Source: a virus
Strand: one strand, 5' to 3'
Length of the DNA stretch: 24,667 bases
IMG/VR virus record: IMGVR_UViG_3300044941_000405
Coordinates: 1 to 24,667 of that record
Of this stretch, positions 6,063 through 13,622 are shown in pieces. The notes beneath the pieces are model-generated. The model ran no database searches. It worked only from the letters and a program-made list of their open reading frames with translations, and was not told the origin of the DNA. A program made the translations under genes and the position numbers. Each line of letters opens with the position of its first letter. The stretch's first letter is position 1.

Positions 6063-7749
6063 ACATGGTCCTAGATGAAGCCCCGTCATAGTATACATTT
6101 ACTATTTGACTAAACAGCTCTTTAATTTCTGTGGCATGATCTATAACCAAAACAGTACCTGCAATATTTGTTTTGATTACCTCTAGCGCGGCATATTTAT
6201 TTTCAGTGTCTAGGCCGTCCAGAGCTTCGTCCATGGCTGCAAAATTAAGCTGTATTCCATTTCTGCGCAATACAACAGACCTCAATGCTAAATCTACACA
6301 TAGCTCTAAACTGGACTGCTGCCCACCGGAAAGATTTTTATAAACAACAGGAACCCCTGCCTTATACAAATTAGTAGATATCTGGTTCTTTGTTGCCCCA
6401 GATTTTGTTATAGTTTCTGTGCTAAAAGAAACTGTCAAGTCTTGTACATTGGGTATTTTTGCCATTAAAGAATTGGCCTCTGATGCAATTTCTGATAAAA
6501 CCTCGGCAAAGAAAACCCCCAAAAACCCCGATCTTCCTATTGCTTGAGCGGCAAGGCGATCTACTTCGATGTCCTTTTCAAGCGCAGAGGCCTGTTTTTT
6601 AGCCAAACTAAGTTGTTCTAAGGCTCGCTGCCTGTTAATTTTAGCCTGATTTATGGCAGCCATCTGGGCATTTAAAGATCGCAATAAGGTTGCCCTACTG
6701 GCTGATGCGCTACTCAATTCCGACTTTTTGGCATATAGTTCTCTATATTTAGACTGCATAGCATCAATATCGGATTTCACCTGCGGCAGAGCTGCCAGCT
6801 TAGCTATATTATTTTTATAGGTGTTTAATAGTAATTCTAGCTCCGATTTCATGCGCTCCAATGCGCTTTGACTATCTGGCCAATCTTGAGTACACGTTGG
6901 GCAAATACGTTCCGCTGTTTTTTTAATATTATATGCAAGCACAGATGCTTTTGATTTAATTCCTGACTGCTCAGCTATTATGGAATTTAGGCTTTCATAT
7001 TGTGCAGTTAATTGCGCTAAATTTTGCGAAACAGTTCGCAACTCAGCATCCACTGAAGATTCAGAGTTTTTTAAGTCTTCGGACACTTGTCGTTCTAAGT
7101 CAGAGATTTGTGTTTGTAAAGATAACACCTCTGATTCATCGGGCTCTAAGCATGACGATAAATGTTTTTCATTGGCCATAATTTGACCTTGAAGATTCGA
7201 TAACATAGTTTCTTTATTTTTAATATCAGCATTAAGTTTTTCAGAGGCAGATTCTAGCTCATTTAAGCCTAGGGTGGCGGCCAAGAATTCTTTTTTTTGT
7301 GAGTCGGTGAAATTAATAAACGAACCTTGAGTGCGTTGCATCCGGAAAACTATGTTTCTTAGCAGGTTACGAGGAACCCCCACTAAAGTATCCAAATAGC
7401 CTTCTAAATCAGATGACATTCCTGAAATATCTTGACCATTAACAAGAATGGACAATTTCGGTCTTCTACGCACCTCAATTAACTCACCCGATTCGTTAGT
7501 TAAAAATAAAGACACTGATAGGTTTTTTTCGTACTTATTAATCAGTTCGGTCGCAGGTATATCACATACACCCAAAGCATATGCGATAGCAAGAATAATT
7601 GACGATTTGCCGGAGCCCGAAGATAAATTTGGGCTGCCATCGTACTGTCCTGAAATTAAAACTAATCCGCCATTAGGTTCAAAATCAACCTCGTGATGGC
7701 CACGAAACGATCGGAAATTATCTAACTCCAGTTTTACCAGTTTTAGCAT
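6037..7749 (-). CDS. sbcC: SbcC/Rad50/gp46-like recombination ATPase (570 aa)
   Basis: An SMC-type ABC ATPase split by a coiled coil. The N-terminus has KLELDNFRSF then Walker A GSGKSS at 45-50, preceded by a longer loop than usual (GQYDGSPNLSS). Long heptad regions flank a zinc hook CPTC at 283-286. The C-terminal lobe has signature LSGGQQSS at 473-480, Walker B with D-loop NFAAMDEALDGLD at 502-514, and the H-loop VIDHAT at 535-540. At 570 aa it is short, like phage gp46, rather than bacterial SbcC (about 1000 aa). With SbcD it should form a Mre11-Rad50-type nuclease that processes ends for recombination-dependent replication. The partner sbcD is not adjacent but at 15018 on the other strand. 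The ribosome site AAAAGG lies inside the aminotransferase gene, which overlaps by 32 bases. Confidence 0.92.
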   Translation of the reverse strand: MLKLVKLELDNFRSFRGHHEVDFEPNGGLVLISGQYDGSPNLSSGSGKSSIILAIAYALGVCDIPATELINKYEKNLSVSLFLTNESGELIEVRRRPKLSILVNGQDISGMSSDLEGYLDTLVGVPRNLLRNIVFRMQRTQGSFINFTDSQKKEFLAATLGLNELESASEKLNADIKNKETMLSNLQGQIMANEKHLSSCLEPDESEVLSLQTQISDLERQVSEDLKNSESSVDAELRTVSQNLAQLTAQYESLNSIIAEQSGIKSKASVLAYNIKKTAERICPTCTQDWPDSQSALERMKSELELLLNTYKNNIAKLAALPQVKSDIDAMQSKYRELYAKKSELSSASASRATLLRSLNAQMAAINQAKINRQRALEQLSLAKKQASALEKDIEVDRLAAQAIGRSGFLGVFFAEVLSEIASEANSLMAKIPNVQDLTVSFSTETITKSGATKNQISTNLYKAGVPVVYKNLSGGQQSSLELCVDLALRSVVLRRNGIQLNFAAMDEALDGLDTENKYAALEVIKTNIAGTVLVIDHATEIKELFSQIVNVYYDGASSRTMYEKAQASA

Positions 7750-8833
7750 TAGTTAGCCTTTTAATTAATAATTTAAAATCTAAATCATCCCCACACAAAT
7801 TTATCCTAAAACTATCGGGTTTGTCAAAAAAATAATCACCCCATAGCACTTTTAGTCCGAGGGTATTCTCAATATAGTCCTGTATGTAATTGATTTTGCT
7901 ATGTTTTCTTGGCCCAAGCTCACTGACTTTTTTTGATTTGGTCTTTGCAGTGGCCCACACATACATACCTTCTTTGTTATTAACTTTTATTACTATGTTA
8001 TTGTTTTTGTTGTGTTTTTTAATTGCACTATTAAATAATTTTCTTCTGGCCAGAATTTCTTTTCTGATAGACTCCATATAAGTTTTAGCTCTACTGCCTA
8101 GAATCCATTTTTCTAAAATATTATTAAAACTCTTAATAGCTGGTTTAGATATGCCTATAGTAGTAATCTCCACGTACTCTTCCATATATTTAGCGATATC
8201 GCTGTCAGTAACAGTGGCCCAGCCAAGTCTGATGCCAGGAACCCCTATCGCTTTGGCAGCGCTATAAATGCAAACCACGGAATTATATTTTTTGACGTTT
8301 TTGGTATAAAACGGCCAATTATAACAAGAATCATAACACGCCGGCCATGGAGCCGTGTTATTATATATAGAGCCATCTGGATTGTTTGGACTTACTATAA
8401 CATGGCAAGTGTCACTGGAAGGCTGTGTAGGTATTTCTTTATTAGGAAAAAGAGTTTTTAGGGCATCATGATACGCCAAAACTCCCATATTAAATAGCGC
8501 AGGAACACGCGGCCAAATTGTTTTTTGTATGCTTACCCCTGACGTACAGCCGTATTTTTTAGCAAACGCATATCCAGCAGCCGACAGAAGCTGCGAAGCC
8601 CCCAGTGCAAACACAATATGCTTATTTTTACAATCGTCATTTCCGGCGACGGCATGCAGTCGCTTAATAAGCGTTCTGGCAGTATCCAAATAAAATTCAG
8701 TCGATTGTGGAAAATAATAGGTATTATTGTCGTATTGGTTTCCTGGAATATATTTTAAAAAAATAGTAGGCTGGCCGACGCTAAGATCAATCCTGTGATT
8801 CGCGTGGATCCTTTGTCCGTTCCGAGTGGGCAT
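7718..8833 (-). CDS. Alliinase / tryptophan-aminotransferase (TAA1)-like PLP enzyme (371 aa)
   Basis: A fold-type I pyridoxal-phosphate enzyme of the alliinase C-terminal family. Seen in order: IDLSVGQPTIF (15-25), matching the family's N-terminal DHGDPTMF; ALGASQLLSAA (76-86), the cofactor phosphate loop; SPNNPDG (148-154), with the Asn that contacts the ring; YDSCYNWPFYT (167-177), matching the family's YDLAYYWPHYT with D168 for the pyridine nitrogen; SAAKAIGVPGIRLGWA (191-206), with K194 as the likely Schiff-base lysine; and SFRINLCGDDLDF (341-353), with R343 for the substrate carboxylate. Known relatives either cleave S-alkyl-cysteine sulfoxides or transaminate tryptophan; the sequence does not say which. 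The plant EGF-like domain is absent. The gene overlaps both neighbours and shares their operon. Such an enzyme is unexpected in a phage. Confidence 0.85.
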   Translation of the reverse strand: MPTRNGQRIHANHRIDLSVGQPTIFLKYIPGNQYDNNTYYFPQSTEFYLDTARTLIKRLHAVAGNDDCKNKHIVFALGASQLLSAAGYAFAKKYGCTSGVSIQKTIWPRVPALFNMGVLAYHDALKTLFPNKEIPTQPSSDTCHVIVSPNNPDGSIYNNTAPWPACYDSCYNWPFYTKNVKKYNSVVCIYSAAKAIGVPGIRLGWATVTDSDIAKYMEEYVEITTIGISKPAIKSFNNILEKWILGSRAKTYMESIRKEILARRKLFNSAIKKHNKNNNIVIKVNNKEGMYVWATAKTKSKKVSELGPRKHSKINYIQDYIENTLGLKVLWGDYFFDKPDSFRINLCGDDLDFKLLIKRLTNAKTGKTGVR

Positions 8834-9050
8834 CGGCTCTCTTCTCCATAAGCTCTTCTATGTTATGCAAACGCTCTACCGCCCTAGCCATTAGTCCGTT
8901 GTCCAGTCTTTCTAGCACCTGAGTGTCGCCAACAGTTAGGACTGGCGTAGATTCTACTCCACAAACTTTACATGCTGAAGTACGGGATCGCCTATCTAGT
9001 TTAACTACGAATTCCCCGTGCTCAGGACATTTATACCTAAACCACCCCAT
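8787..9050 (-). CDS. FmdB-like zinc-ribbon protein (87 aa)
   Basis: The N-terminal half has YKCPEHGEF (C9, H12) and ACKVCG (C27, C30), a Cys/His plus CxxC zinc ribbon like the FmdB-type regulatory domain common in phages. The C-terminal half is a charged helix (LERLDNGLMARAVERLHNIE, residues 47-66, and following). The start overlaps the chaperonin stop as TAATG, and the 3' end overlaps the PLP-enzyme gene by 47 bases. It could be a transcription-associated or nucleic-acid-binding adaptor; function not established. Confidence 0.75.
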   Translation of the reverse strand: MGWFRYKCPEHGEFVVKLDRRSRTSACKVCGVESTPVLTVGDTQVLERLDNGLMARAVERLHNIEELMEKRADAHSERTKDPRESQD

Positions 9051-10828
9051 TATTCTGCCAAACTACCCCTAATACCAGAGGCTCCCTCAAAACGACGTAC
9101 AAAGTCTGCTTCTTTTCGATCTTCTATAACATCTCGCTGAAAACATACTATACCTCCAAGAGTCCCGAGCAAAGAGGCGATAGATATGCTATTTCTTAGG
9201 GCTTCTGTAACCGCAGGGTATGAATCTAGTAACTGGAATTTACTAACCCACTTCTGATTTTCGATATCAAATGTTTCATTAAACCTAACCTCTAGCTGGG
9301 CCATAAATTCGTCAATTTCTTCTGGCCTGTAACCGTAATTTTCATACAGTTGGCGTACAGGCCGTATTACACTGTCTTTCAAAATATCTATAGCCATTTT
9401 TTTAGGTCCTGGAGTAGGCTCGGAATTGCTTAAATCTGACAGATATCGGGCAACCTGGACCAAAGTCCATCCACCACCAGGAAGTGCTCCGTATTTTACA
9501 GCTCCACGTATAGCCATCCAAGCATCTTCTGCTCTATCTCTTTTTTCGCGGCTTTCACCTGCCGAAGGAGCATAAATAGTAAGTCTAGCTATACCAGAAG
9601 TTAGTTTTCCGATTCGTACCTTAAGATCGTTAGCTTCATATTCGCTTTCTGGAACAATAGTTTTAAGCGCCTCTACTCGTTCCTTAATTGCATCAAAATC
9701 TTCTTCTGCAATAATAGTTGACCTAAATCTATTAGCCTCAAATTTTTTGATTTTATTCAGTGATACTAATACTTCTGGATTTAGTTCAGATAGCGGTCGG
9801 TCTAGCGGGTTAAACACTGAGGTTCCTGCATATGCCTGCAAATCGTATAAAAATTGGGTTTGGCCGTTTGCAATAGCATTTTTAGGTGTTAAAACAGGGT
9901 ATACCTTGGCAGAAGTATGTGGGGAATTCCAGTTATAGTTTAAATCAGCTATTACGGCATCTGAGAAACCGTGAGCCACCAAAAGGACACCCCTATCGTG
10001 ACGTTTTGTTTCCTCAAAAAATAGACCAATTTTTTGTAAAGGATCAAAAACTTGGTTAAGATCGTTAATTACGCCATCAAATAAAATAGCAACCGGACGA
10101 TCCAAAACTACTTGAGTACCAGATCGATCATTGATAAAAGCCTGGGCCATATTTTTACAAGATTCCTCATATCCGGTCTCGATAGCGTATCCATTAATTT
10201 TATCAATTTTATATTCACTTACGCCAGAAGCCTCAATTATAGTTAAGTTACCATCTTCTCCAACTATATCAAAAGCCTCTGCCACTGACTTTGCCAAGTC
10301 TTCATCACCGTTAGCTGAGAGCAGTGCAACATTATATATAAATTCTGAATAACAATCGTGGTTTACTTTCATCGCATATGAATCAATTTTATTTAAAATA
10401 TCTGGCAATATTTTTTGCATCTCTCTGACAATCTTTTGTGGGCTTTGTTTACTGCCCTCACTAGACTGCAAATACTTTCGCGTGTTTTCGGCAATCGCAG
10501 CTGCTAAAATAGTGCTAGTTGTAGTACCGTCACCAGCTTCTGAAGCTGTGCGTATTGAGGCATCTCTAGCAGACTCTAACACTAGCTGTTTAAGTGAATC
10601 GTGGTAGCCCAGAGATTTAATAACCGTAACACCGTCTTTAGTTACAATAGGTTTCATGTTCATTTCTGGTCTTTCTATCAAAACAGGCCGGCCCCCTGGC
10701 CCTAAAGTAGCCCCAACCATTAAAGACATATGATTTAGCGTACTTACAACAATTTCTTGCAGTTTTTCACTGCCAGGTACCATTTCTTTAGCTGCTGATT
10801 TTGGTTTACCGGTTTGAAATAAGGCCAT
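9050..10828 (-). CDS. groL: GroEL/Hsp60-like chaperonin (592 aa)
   Basis: Clear group I chaperonin. ATP-site motifs align with GroEL: GATLGPGGRPV (39-49), TKDGVTV (63-69), GDGTTT (99-104, with the Asp equivalent to D87), AEDAW (433-437, Asp equivalent to the catalytic D398), PGGG (450-453), and a Asp at 535 where GroEL has D495. The apical region with INGYAIETGY (211-220) is present. It is about 44 residues longer than GroEL, with an N-terminal extension and extra sequence before the second ATP-site half, and lacks the Gly-Gly-Met tail. Phage GroEL homologues (for example in phage EL) fold phage proteins. A strong AGGGAGGG site precedes the start, which overlaps the upstream stop. A possible GroES-like partner is at 14702-15013. 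Confidence 0.95.
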   Translation of the reverse strand: MALFQTGKPKSAAKEMVPGSEKLQEIVVSTLNHMSLMVGATLGPGGRPVLIERPEMNMKPIVTKDGVTVIKSLGYHDSLKQLVLESARDASIRTASEAGDGTTTSTILAAAIAENTRKYLQSSEGSKQSPQKIVREMQKILPDILNKIDSYAMKVNHDCYSEFIYNVALLSANGDEDLAKSVAEAFDIVGEDGNLTIIEASGVSEYKIDKINGYAIETGYEESCKNMAQAFINDRSGTQVVLDRPVAILFDGVINDLNQVFDPLQKIGLFFEETKRHDRGVLLVAHGFSDAVIADLNYNWNSPHTSAKVYPVLTPKNAIANGQTQFLYDLQAYAGTSVFNPLDRPLSELNPEVLVSLNKIKKFEANRFRSTIIAEEDFDAIKERVEALKTIVPESEYEANDLKVRIGKLTSGIARLTIYAPSAGESREKRDRAEDAWMAIRGAVKYGALPGGGWTLVQVARYLSDLSNSEPTPGPKKMAIDILKDSVIRPVRQLYENYGYRPEEIDEFMAQLEVRFNETFDIENQKWVSKFQLLDSYPAVTEALRNSISIASLLGTLGGIVCFQRDVIEDRKEADFVRRFEGASGIRGSLAE

Positions 10829-11958
10829 TATTCCCTCCCTAGCCTAATTTGTTGTTTAATTTTAAAATAATCCCAATCTTCACCGCTAATAACCATAGAA
10901 CCAAATCTACTAATCTCTTTTGGTTCATCATGCGGTTCTTCTATAAAACCTTCTTCATCATAAGTATATTTCCTAGGAACATAAATTTCTTGATGGTCCT
11001 CGTAGAACTTAGGCCACATTTTCTTTAAGTTTTTCAAATACTTATTAAATCTAATCTGACGCTGTTCTTTACTGTATCCTATTATTGCACAATAATCTAT
11101 TTCATCGGGTTTACGTTCATTTTTAGGTGTTTGAGGTCCTATACCATGGTTATGTATATTCATATAAAAATCGTAAAATTCTTCTTCCATTACACCTATT
11201 TCTACAAACCCGTATAATGATCTGTATTTTAAAAAAGGTTTAACTACTGCAAAATTCCCATTAGGCATATCAACAATTTGTTCTCGGTCTGTTCGGTATT
11301 GAAGAGGTATCCGCTCCCATTTATATTCTGGCACATTAGCTTTAATAAAATCTGGGTCTATCTGCCTGAAATCACGACGAAAACCTACTTTTTCGTTTTT
11401 ATATCCTGTAATAGCATGAGTAAAATGGATACGGATAATTCTGCAAGATTTCACCTCATTAGTTAGCCAGGAACGGAATTTGATTTGGTTATGTTCATTA
11501 ATATATTCTGCAGAATTCGCTTTATGGTCTGGAATTTCAACTTCTATATAAGACAGGAGATTAAGTTCTTTTAGCGTAGCAATCCAGCGGGTAATTGTTC
11601 TTTCAGATACTTTAAATATGGCAGATAATTCTTTATTAGATTTTTTAAAATCACCGTTGGTATGAATACCCATAACTCTTAAATGCCAGTAAAAGTTCTT
11701 TAATTTCTTAGAGTTGTGTCGTTTTCTGGAAGATATATGCCTGTCAATCAACATTTCACCTGCTTTAATTTCTTCAAAGGATCGTGGGGTTATAAAATCT
11801 ACACACTGATCGTAATATCTTTGTTTTGTCTCAGGTTTCCACCCAGACATATCAAGATCGCTAGACTCGATAGCCATAGAATTATTATGAATTAGCATGC
11901 GATCACTGCTAACTTTTCCAGTGTAGGTATATCCATTGATATGTGTACTAGGTATCAT
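10828..11958 (-). CDS. HTH-containing protein, possible replication initiator or regulator (376 aa)
   Basis: Start taken as the ATG at 11958; the codon before it is TTG. No ribosome site precedes it, and the ATG lies at the predicted +1/+2 of the GTGGTATTGG motif, so the mRNA may be leaderless. Residues about 100-140 form a winged-helix/HTH: KSNKELSAIFKVSERTITRW, then IATLKELNLLSYIEVEIP. This matches the HTH_36-like domain seen in replication initiators and phage regulators. The rest is alpha/beta with many aromatic residues and unassigned. As the first gene left of the divergent region with its 20-bp inverted repeat, it is a natural candidate to bind that site, either as autoregulator or origin-binding protein; that is inference. 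Confidence 0.7.
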   Translation of the reverse strand: MIPSTHINGYTYTGKVSSDRMLIHNNSMAIESSDLDMSGWKPETKQRYYDQCVDFITPRSFEEIKAGEMLIDRHISSRKRHNSKKLKNFYWHLRVMGIHTNGDFKKSNKELSAIFKVSERTITRWIATLKELNLLSYIEVEIPDHKANSAEYINEHNQIKFRSWLTNEVKSCRIIRIHFTHAITGYKNEKVGFRRDFRQIDPDFIKANVPEYKWERIPLQYRTDREQIVDMPNGNFAVVKPFLKYRSLYGFVEIGVMEEEFYDFYMNIHNHGIGPQTPKNERKPDEIDYCAIIGYSKEQRQIRFNKYLKNLKKMWPKFYEDHQEIYVPRKYTYDEEGFIEEPHDEPKEISRFGSMVISGEDWDYFKIKQQIRLGRE

Positions 11959-11975
11959 CAATTAACCAATACCAC
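11959..11975 (-). promoter_or_regulatory. Promoter-like GTGGTATTGG motif, leftward, apparently leaderless
   Basis: On the minus strand TTTTTGTGGTATTGG ends at 11966. After the hexamer TATTGG come six bases (TTAATT), then G at 11959 and the ATG at 11958. If this is an extended -10 element, transcription would begin at or one base before the start codon. No Shine-Dalgarno sequence is present between the motif and the gene. The hexamer's last two bases depart from TATAAT. Confidence 0.5.
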
Positions 11976-12006
11976 AAAAATACGCTACAGTAAAAAACAT
12001 TTATTT

Positions 12007-12089
12007 AAAATCTGTCTATCAAGACTTACTTATTATAATTTATTTATTAAAACCTATTTATAATATCTTAGTCTTGATAGACAGATTTT
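12007..12089. repeat. Perfect 20-bp inverted repeat with 43-bp AT-rich spacer
   Basis: AAAATCTGTCTATCAAGACT at 12007-12026 is the exact reverse complement of AGTCTTGATAGACAGATTTT at 12070-12089; the next base pair on either side does not match. The spacer (12027-12069) is nearly all A and T. It is too widely spaced for a standard terminator hairpin and lies upstream of both divergent genes, so a protein-binding pair of sites (operator or origin) is more likely. Each arm is not itself a palindrome, which suggests one bound unit per arm in opposite orientation. Confidence 0.85.
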
Positions 12090-12094
12090 TAATC

Positions 12095-12115
12095 AAACTA
12101 CTACTTAAACTACTA
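12095..12115 (+). repeat. Two direct copies of AAACTACTA, 12-bp period
   Basis: AAACTACTA occurs at 12095-12103 and 12107-12115, just right of the inverted repeat. Only two copies exist, so it may be chance in AT-rich DNA, or a minimal iteron or regulator site. No third copy was seen in the intergenic region. Confidence 0.35.
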
Positions 12116-12145
12116 ACACAACCCCAACCGCTATAATTACAATTT

Positions 12146-12162
12146 ATGGTATAAGTATTTGA
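12146..12162 (+). promoter_or_regulatory. Promoter-like ATGGTATAAG motif, rightward, apparently leaderless
   Basis: AATTTATGGTATAAG places a TGG-TATAAG extended -10-like element at 12147-12155. Six bases (TATTTG) separate the hexamer from the A of the ATG at 12162, where a sigma-70-type promoter would start transcription. No ribosome site lies in between. The arrangement mirrors that of the leftward gene at 11958. Confidence 0.55.
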
Positions 12163-13622
12163 TGGAATTAAAATTAAGATCACCTACTACTATATGGCTC
12201 CCTGAAGACAATGAAAGAACAAGAAAATTATTAACTTATACTGATTTGCAAGTACAATTTCAGATTAAAAAATTAAAAGAATCTATGAGATGGAACAGGT
12301 ATGATAACGAATATTATAAGAATAGAATGGAGCAACTACAAAATCAATTAAAACAAGTACTTGTTAAATATGATCCTTCTACAGGTGACCCGTACACATA
12401 TACAGGACTAGCTGACCTTTTACACGAAACATTTGGTTGGTCTAAACCTACCTTAACTCCTGCAATCAGTACTAAATTAATTCCTTGGGCTAATATGCCT
12501 CCTGACCTTAGATATTATCAAAGAGAAACAATTGATGCCCTACGCTCGCAGGTTCATGGTGCAGCCAGCTTGCCGACTGGTACTGGGAAAACAATGTGCA
12601 TACTTTATCTAGTAAAAGAAAATCCGGTTAAAACGATCATTGTTACCCCATATACTAATATTACTAATCAGATATATGACCTTTTTTGTCACTTCTTAGG
12701 GAAAAAATATGTTGGTAAATATGGAGATGGGAAAAAAGAATACGATAAACTTATAACTATATCTACTGCACAAAGTTTAGCTAAGTTACCTGAAGATTCT
12801 GAGGCCTACAAAAGCTTATCCGAGGCTAAAACCATGATATTTGATGAAGCACATTTTGTCCCTTGCGAAACCATGGAACATGTATGCCTTGGACTTTGCG
12901 GCAATGCCATTAATAGGTATTTCTTTTCCGCTACTCATGTAAGAGGAGATGGTTCAGAGCTATTATTGCGAGGAATCACAGGGCCAATTGCCTATTCTAA
13001 AACGTTTCCAGAAATGGTTGAAAAAGGGTTTTTAAAAAAACCTATATTTAAACTTTTTACCACCAGTCCTTATGGGGACTGTAATAAAAAAGATGTAAAA
13101 TCAGAAACAAGAAAACAGATTTATGAAAACCCAAATGTAAATAAGACAGTAGGTGCCGTTGTTTCTTTGGCTATGAAAAAAGGCAGGCAAGTGTTGATTA
13201 TTATTGAAGAATTTAAACAATTCGTTAAACTGATCAATTATCTAACCGTTCCTTTTGAATTTGTACACGGTGGAGTTAGTCAGGATGCTAAAGATATAGT
13301 TCCAGAACACTATTGGGTTAGTGATACTAAAGCTGCTATTGATAGATTTAATGCTGGTGAAACAAAAGTATTAATAGGAACTTCTGCAATATCTACTGGT
13401 GTAGATTTAAAACCAGTTGGATGCCTTATTTATCTTCAGGGAGGTATATCAGAAATAAAAATAAAACAAGGTATAGGCAGGGGTACCAGAATGTGTGATA
13501 ATTTAAAAGATTTTTGGGTGGTTGATTTTAATATCATGGGCTCAAAATCTATGGAAAGGCATTATGCCATTCGTAAATCATATTATGAAGAAATGGGCCC
13601 AATAGAGGAATATAATGTATAG
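12162..13622 (+). CDS. SF2 DNA helicase (UvsW-like), 486 aa
   Basis: Superfamily 2 motifs in order: a Q-like LRYYQRETIDAL (about 117-128), motif I SLPTGTGKT (136-144), Ia-like IIVTPY, motif II FDEAH (227-231), motif III FSATH (255-259), motif V IGTSAISTGVDL (near 406-417) and motif VI QGIGRGTR (near 434-441). The layout matches UvsW/RecG-like and type III restriction-like helicases that remodel forks and D-loops in phage recombination-dependent replication. About 110 residues precede the helicase core, partly coiled coil. The start is the ATG at 12162, directly after a TTG. No ribosome site is seen, consistent with a leaderless mRNA. The stop overlaps the start of the sigma-like gene. Confidence 0.85.
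   Translation: MELKLRSPTTIWLPEDNERTRKLLTYTDLQVQFQIKKLKESMRWNRYDNEYYKNRMEQLQNQLKQVLVKYDPSTGDPYTYTGLADLLHETFGWSKPTLTPAISTKLIPWANMPPDLRYYQRETIDALRSQVHGAASLPTGTGKTMCILYLVKENPVKTIIVTPYTNITNQIYDLFCHFLGKKYVGKYGDGKKEYDKLITISTAQSLAKLPEDSEAYKSLSEAKTMIFDEAHFVPCETMEHVCLGLCGNAINRYFFSATHVRGDGSELLLRGITGPIAYSKTFPEMVEKGFLKKPIFKLFTTSPYGDCNKKDVKSETRKQIYENPNVNKTVGAVVSLAMKKGRQVLIIIEEFKQFVKLINYLTVPFEFVHGGVSQDAKDIVPEHYWVSDTKAAIDRFNAGETKVLIGTSAISTGVDLKPVGCLIYLQGGISEIKIKQGIGRGTRMCDNLKDFWVVDFNIMGSKSMERHYAIRKSYYEEMGPIEEYNV

Larger units (their letters stand above)
11976..12145. other. Divergent AT-rich control region, candidate origin or operator
   Basis: This is the only strand switch in the window. All genes to its left run left and all to its right run right. 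Both promoter-like motifs lie at its outer edges pointing outward, so the stretch between them is upstream of both transcripts and should not be transcribed by either. It holds the 20-bp inverted repeat, a very AT-rich spacer, TATAAT hexamers at 12034-12039 and 12059-12064, and two copies of AAACTACTA 12 bases apart. This would suit an operator, an origin that melts in the spacer, or both. Confidence 0.5.

Noticed and set aside
6980-7696. Plus-strand frames inside sbcC and a possible toxin-antitoxin or defence pair in the left arm
   Set aside because: They are shadows of sbcC, and none of the small minus-strand genes shows toxin, antitoxin or defence-effector motifs; they read as coiled coils, zinc ribbons or a sigma-like HTH.
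12055-12062. T4-type late promoter TATAAATA on the minus strand inside the inverted-repeat spacer
   Set aside because: The octamer is expected by chance in such AT-rich DNA, it is about 100 bases from the gene it would serve, and it does not match the motif repeated at the other gene-cluster starts.
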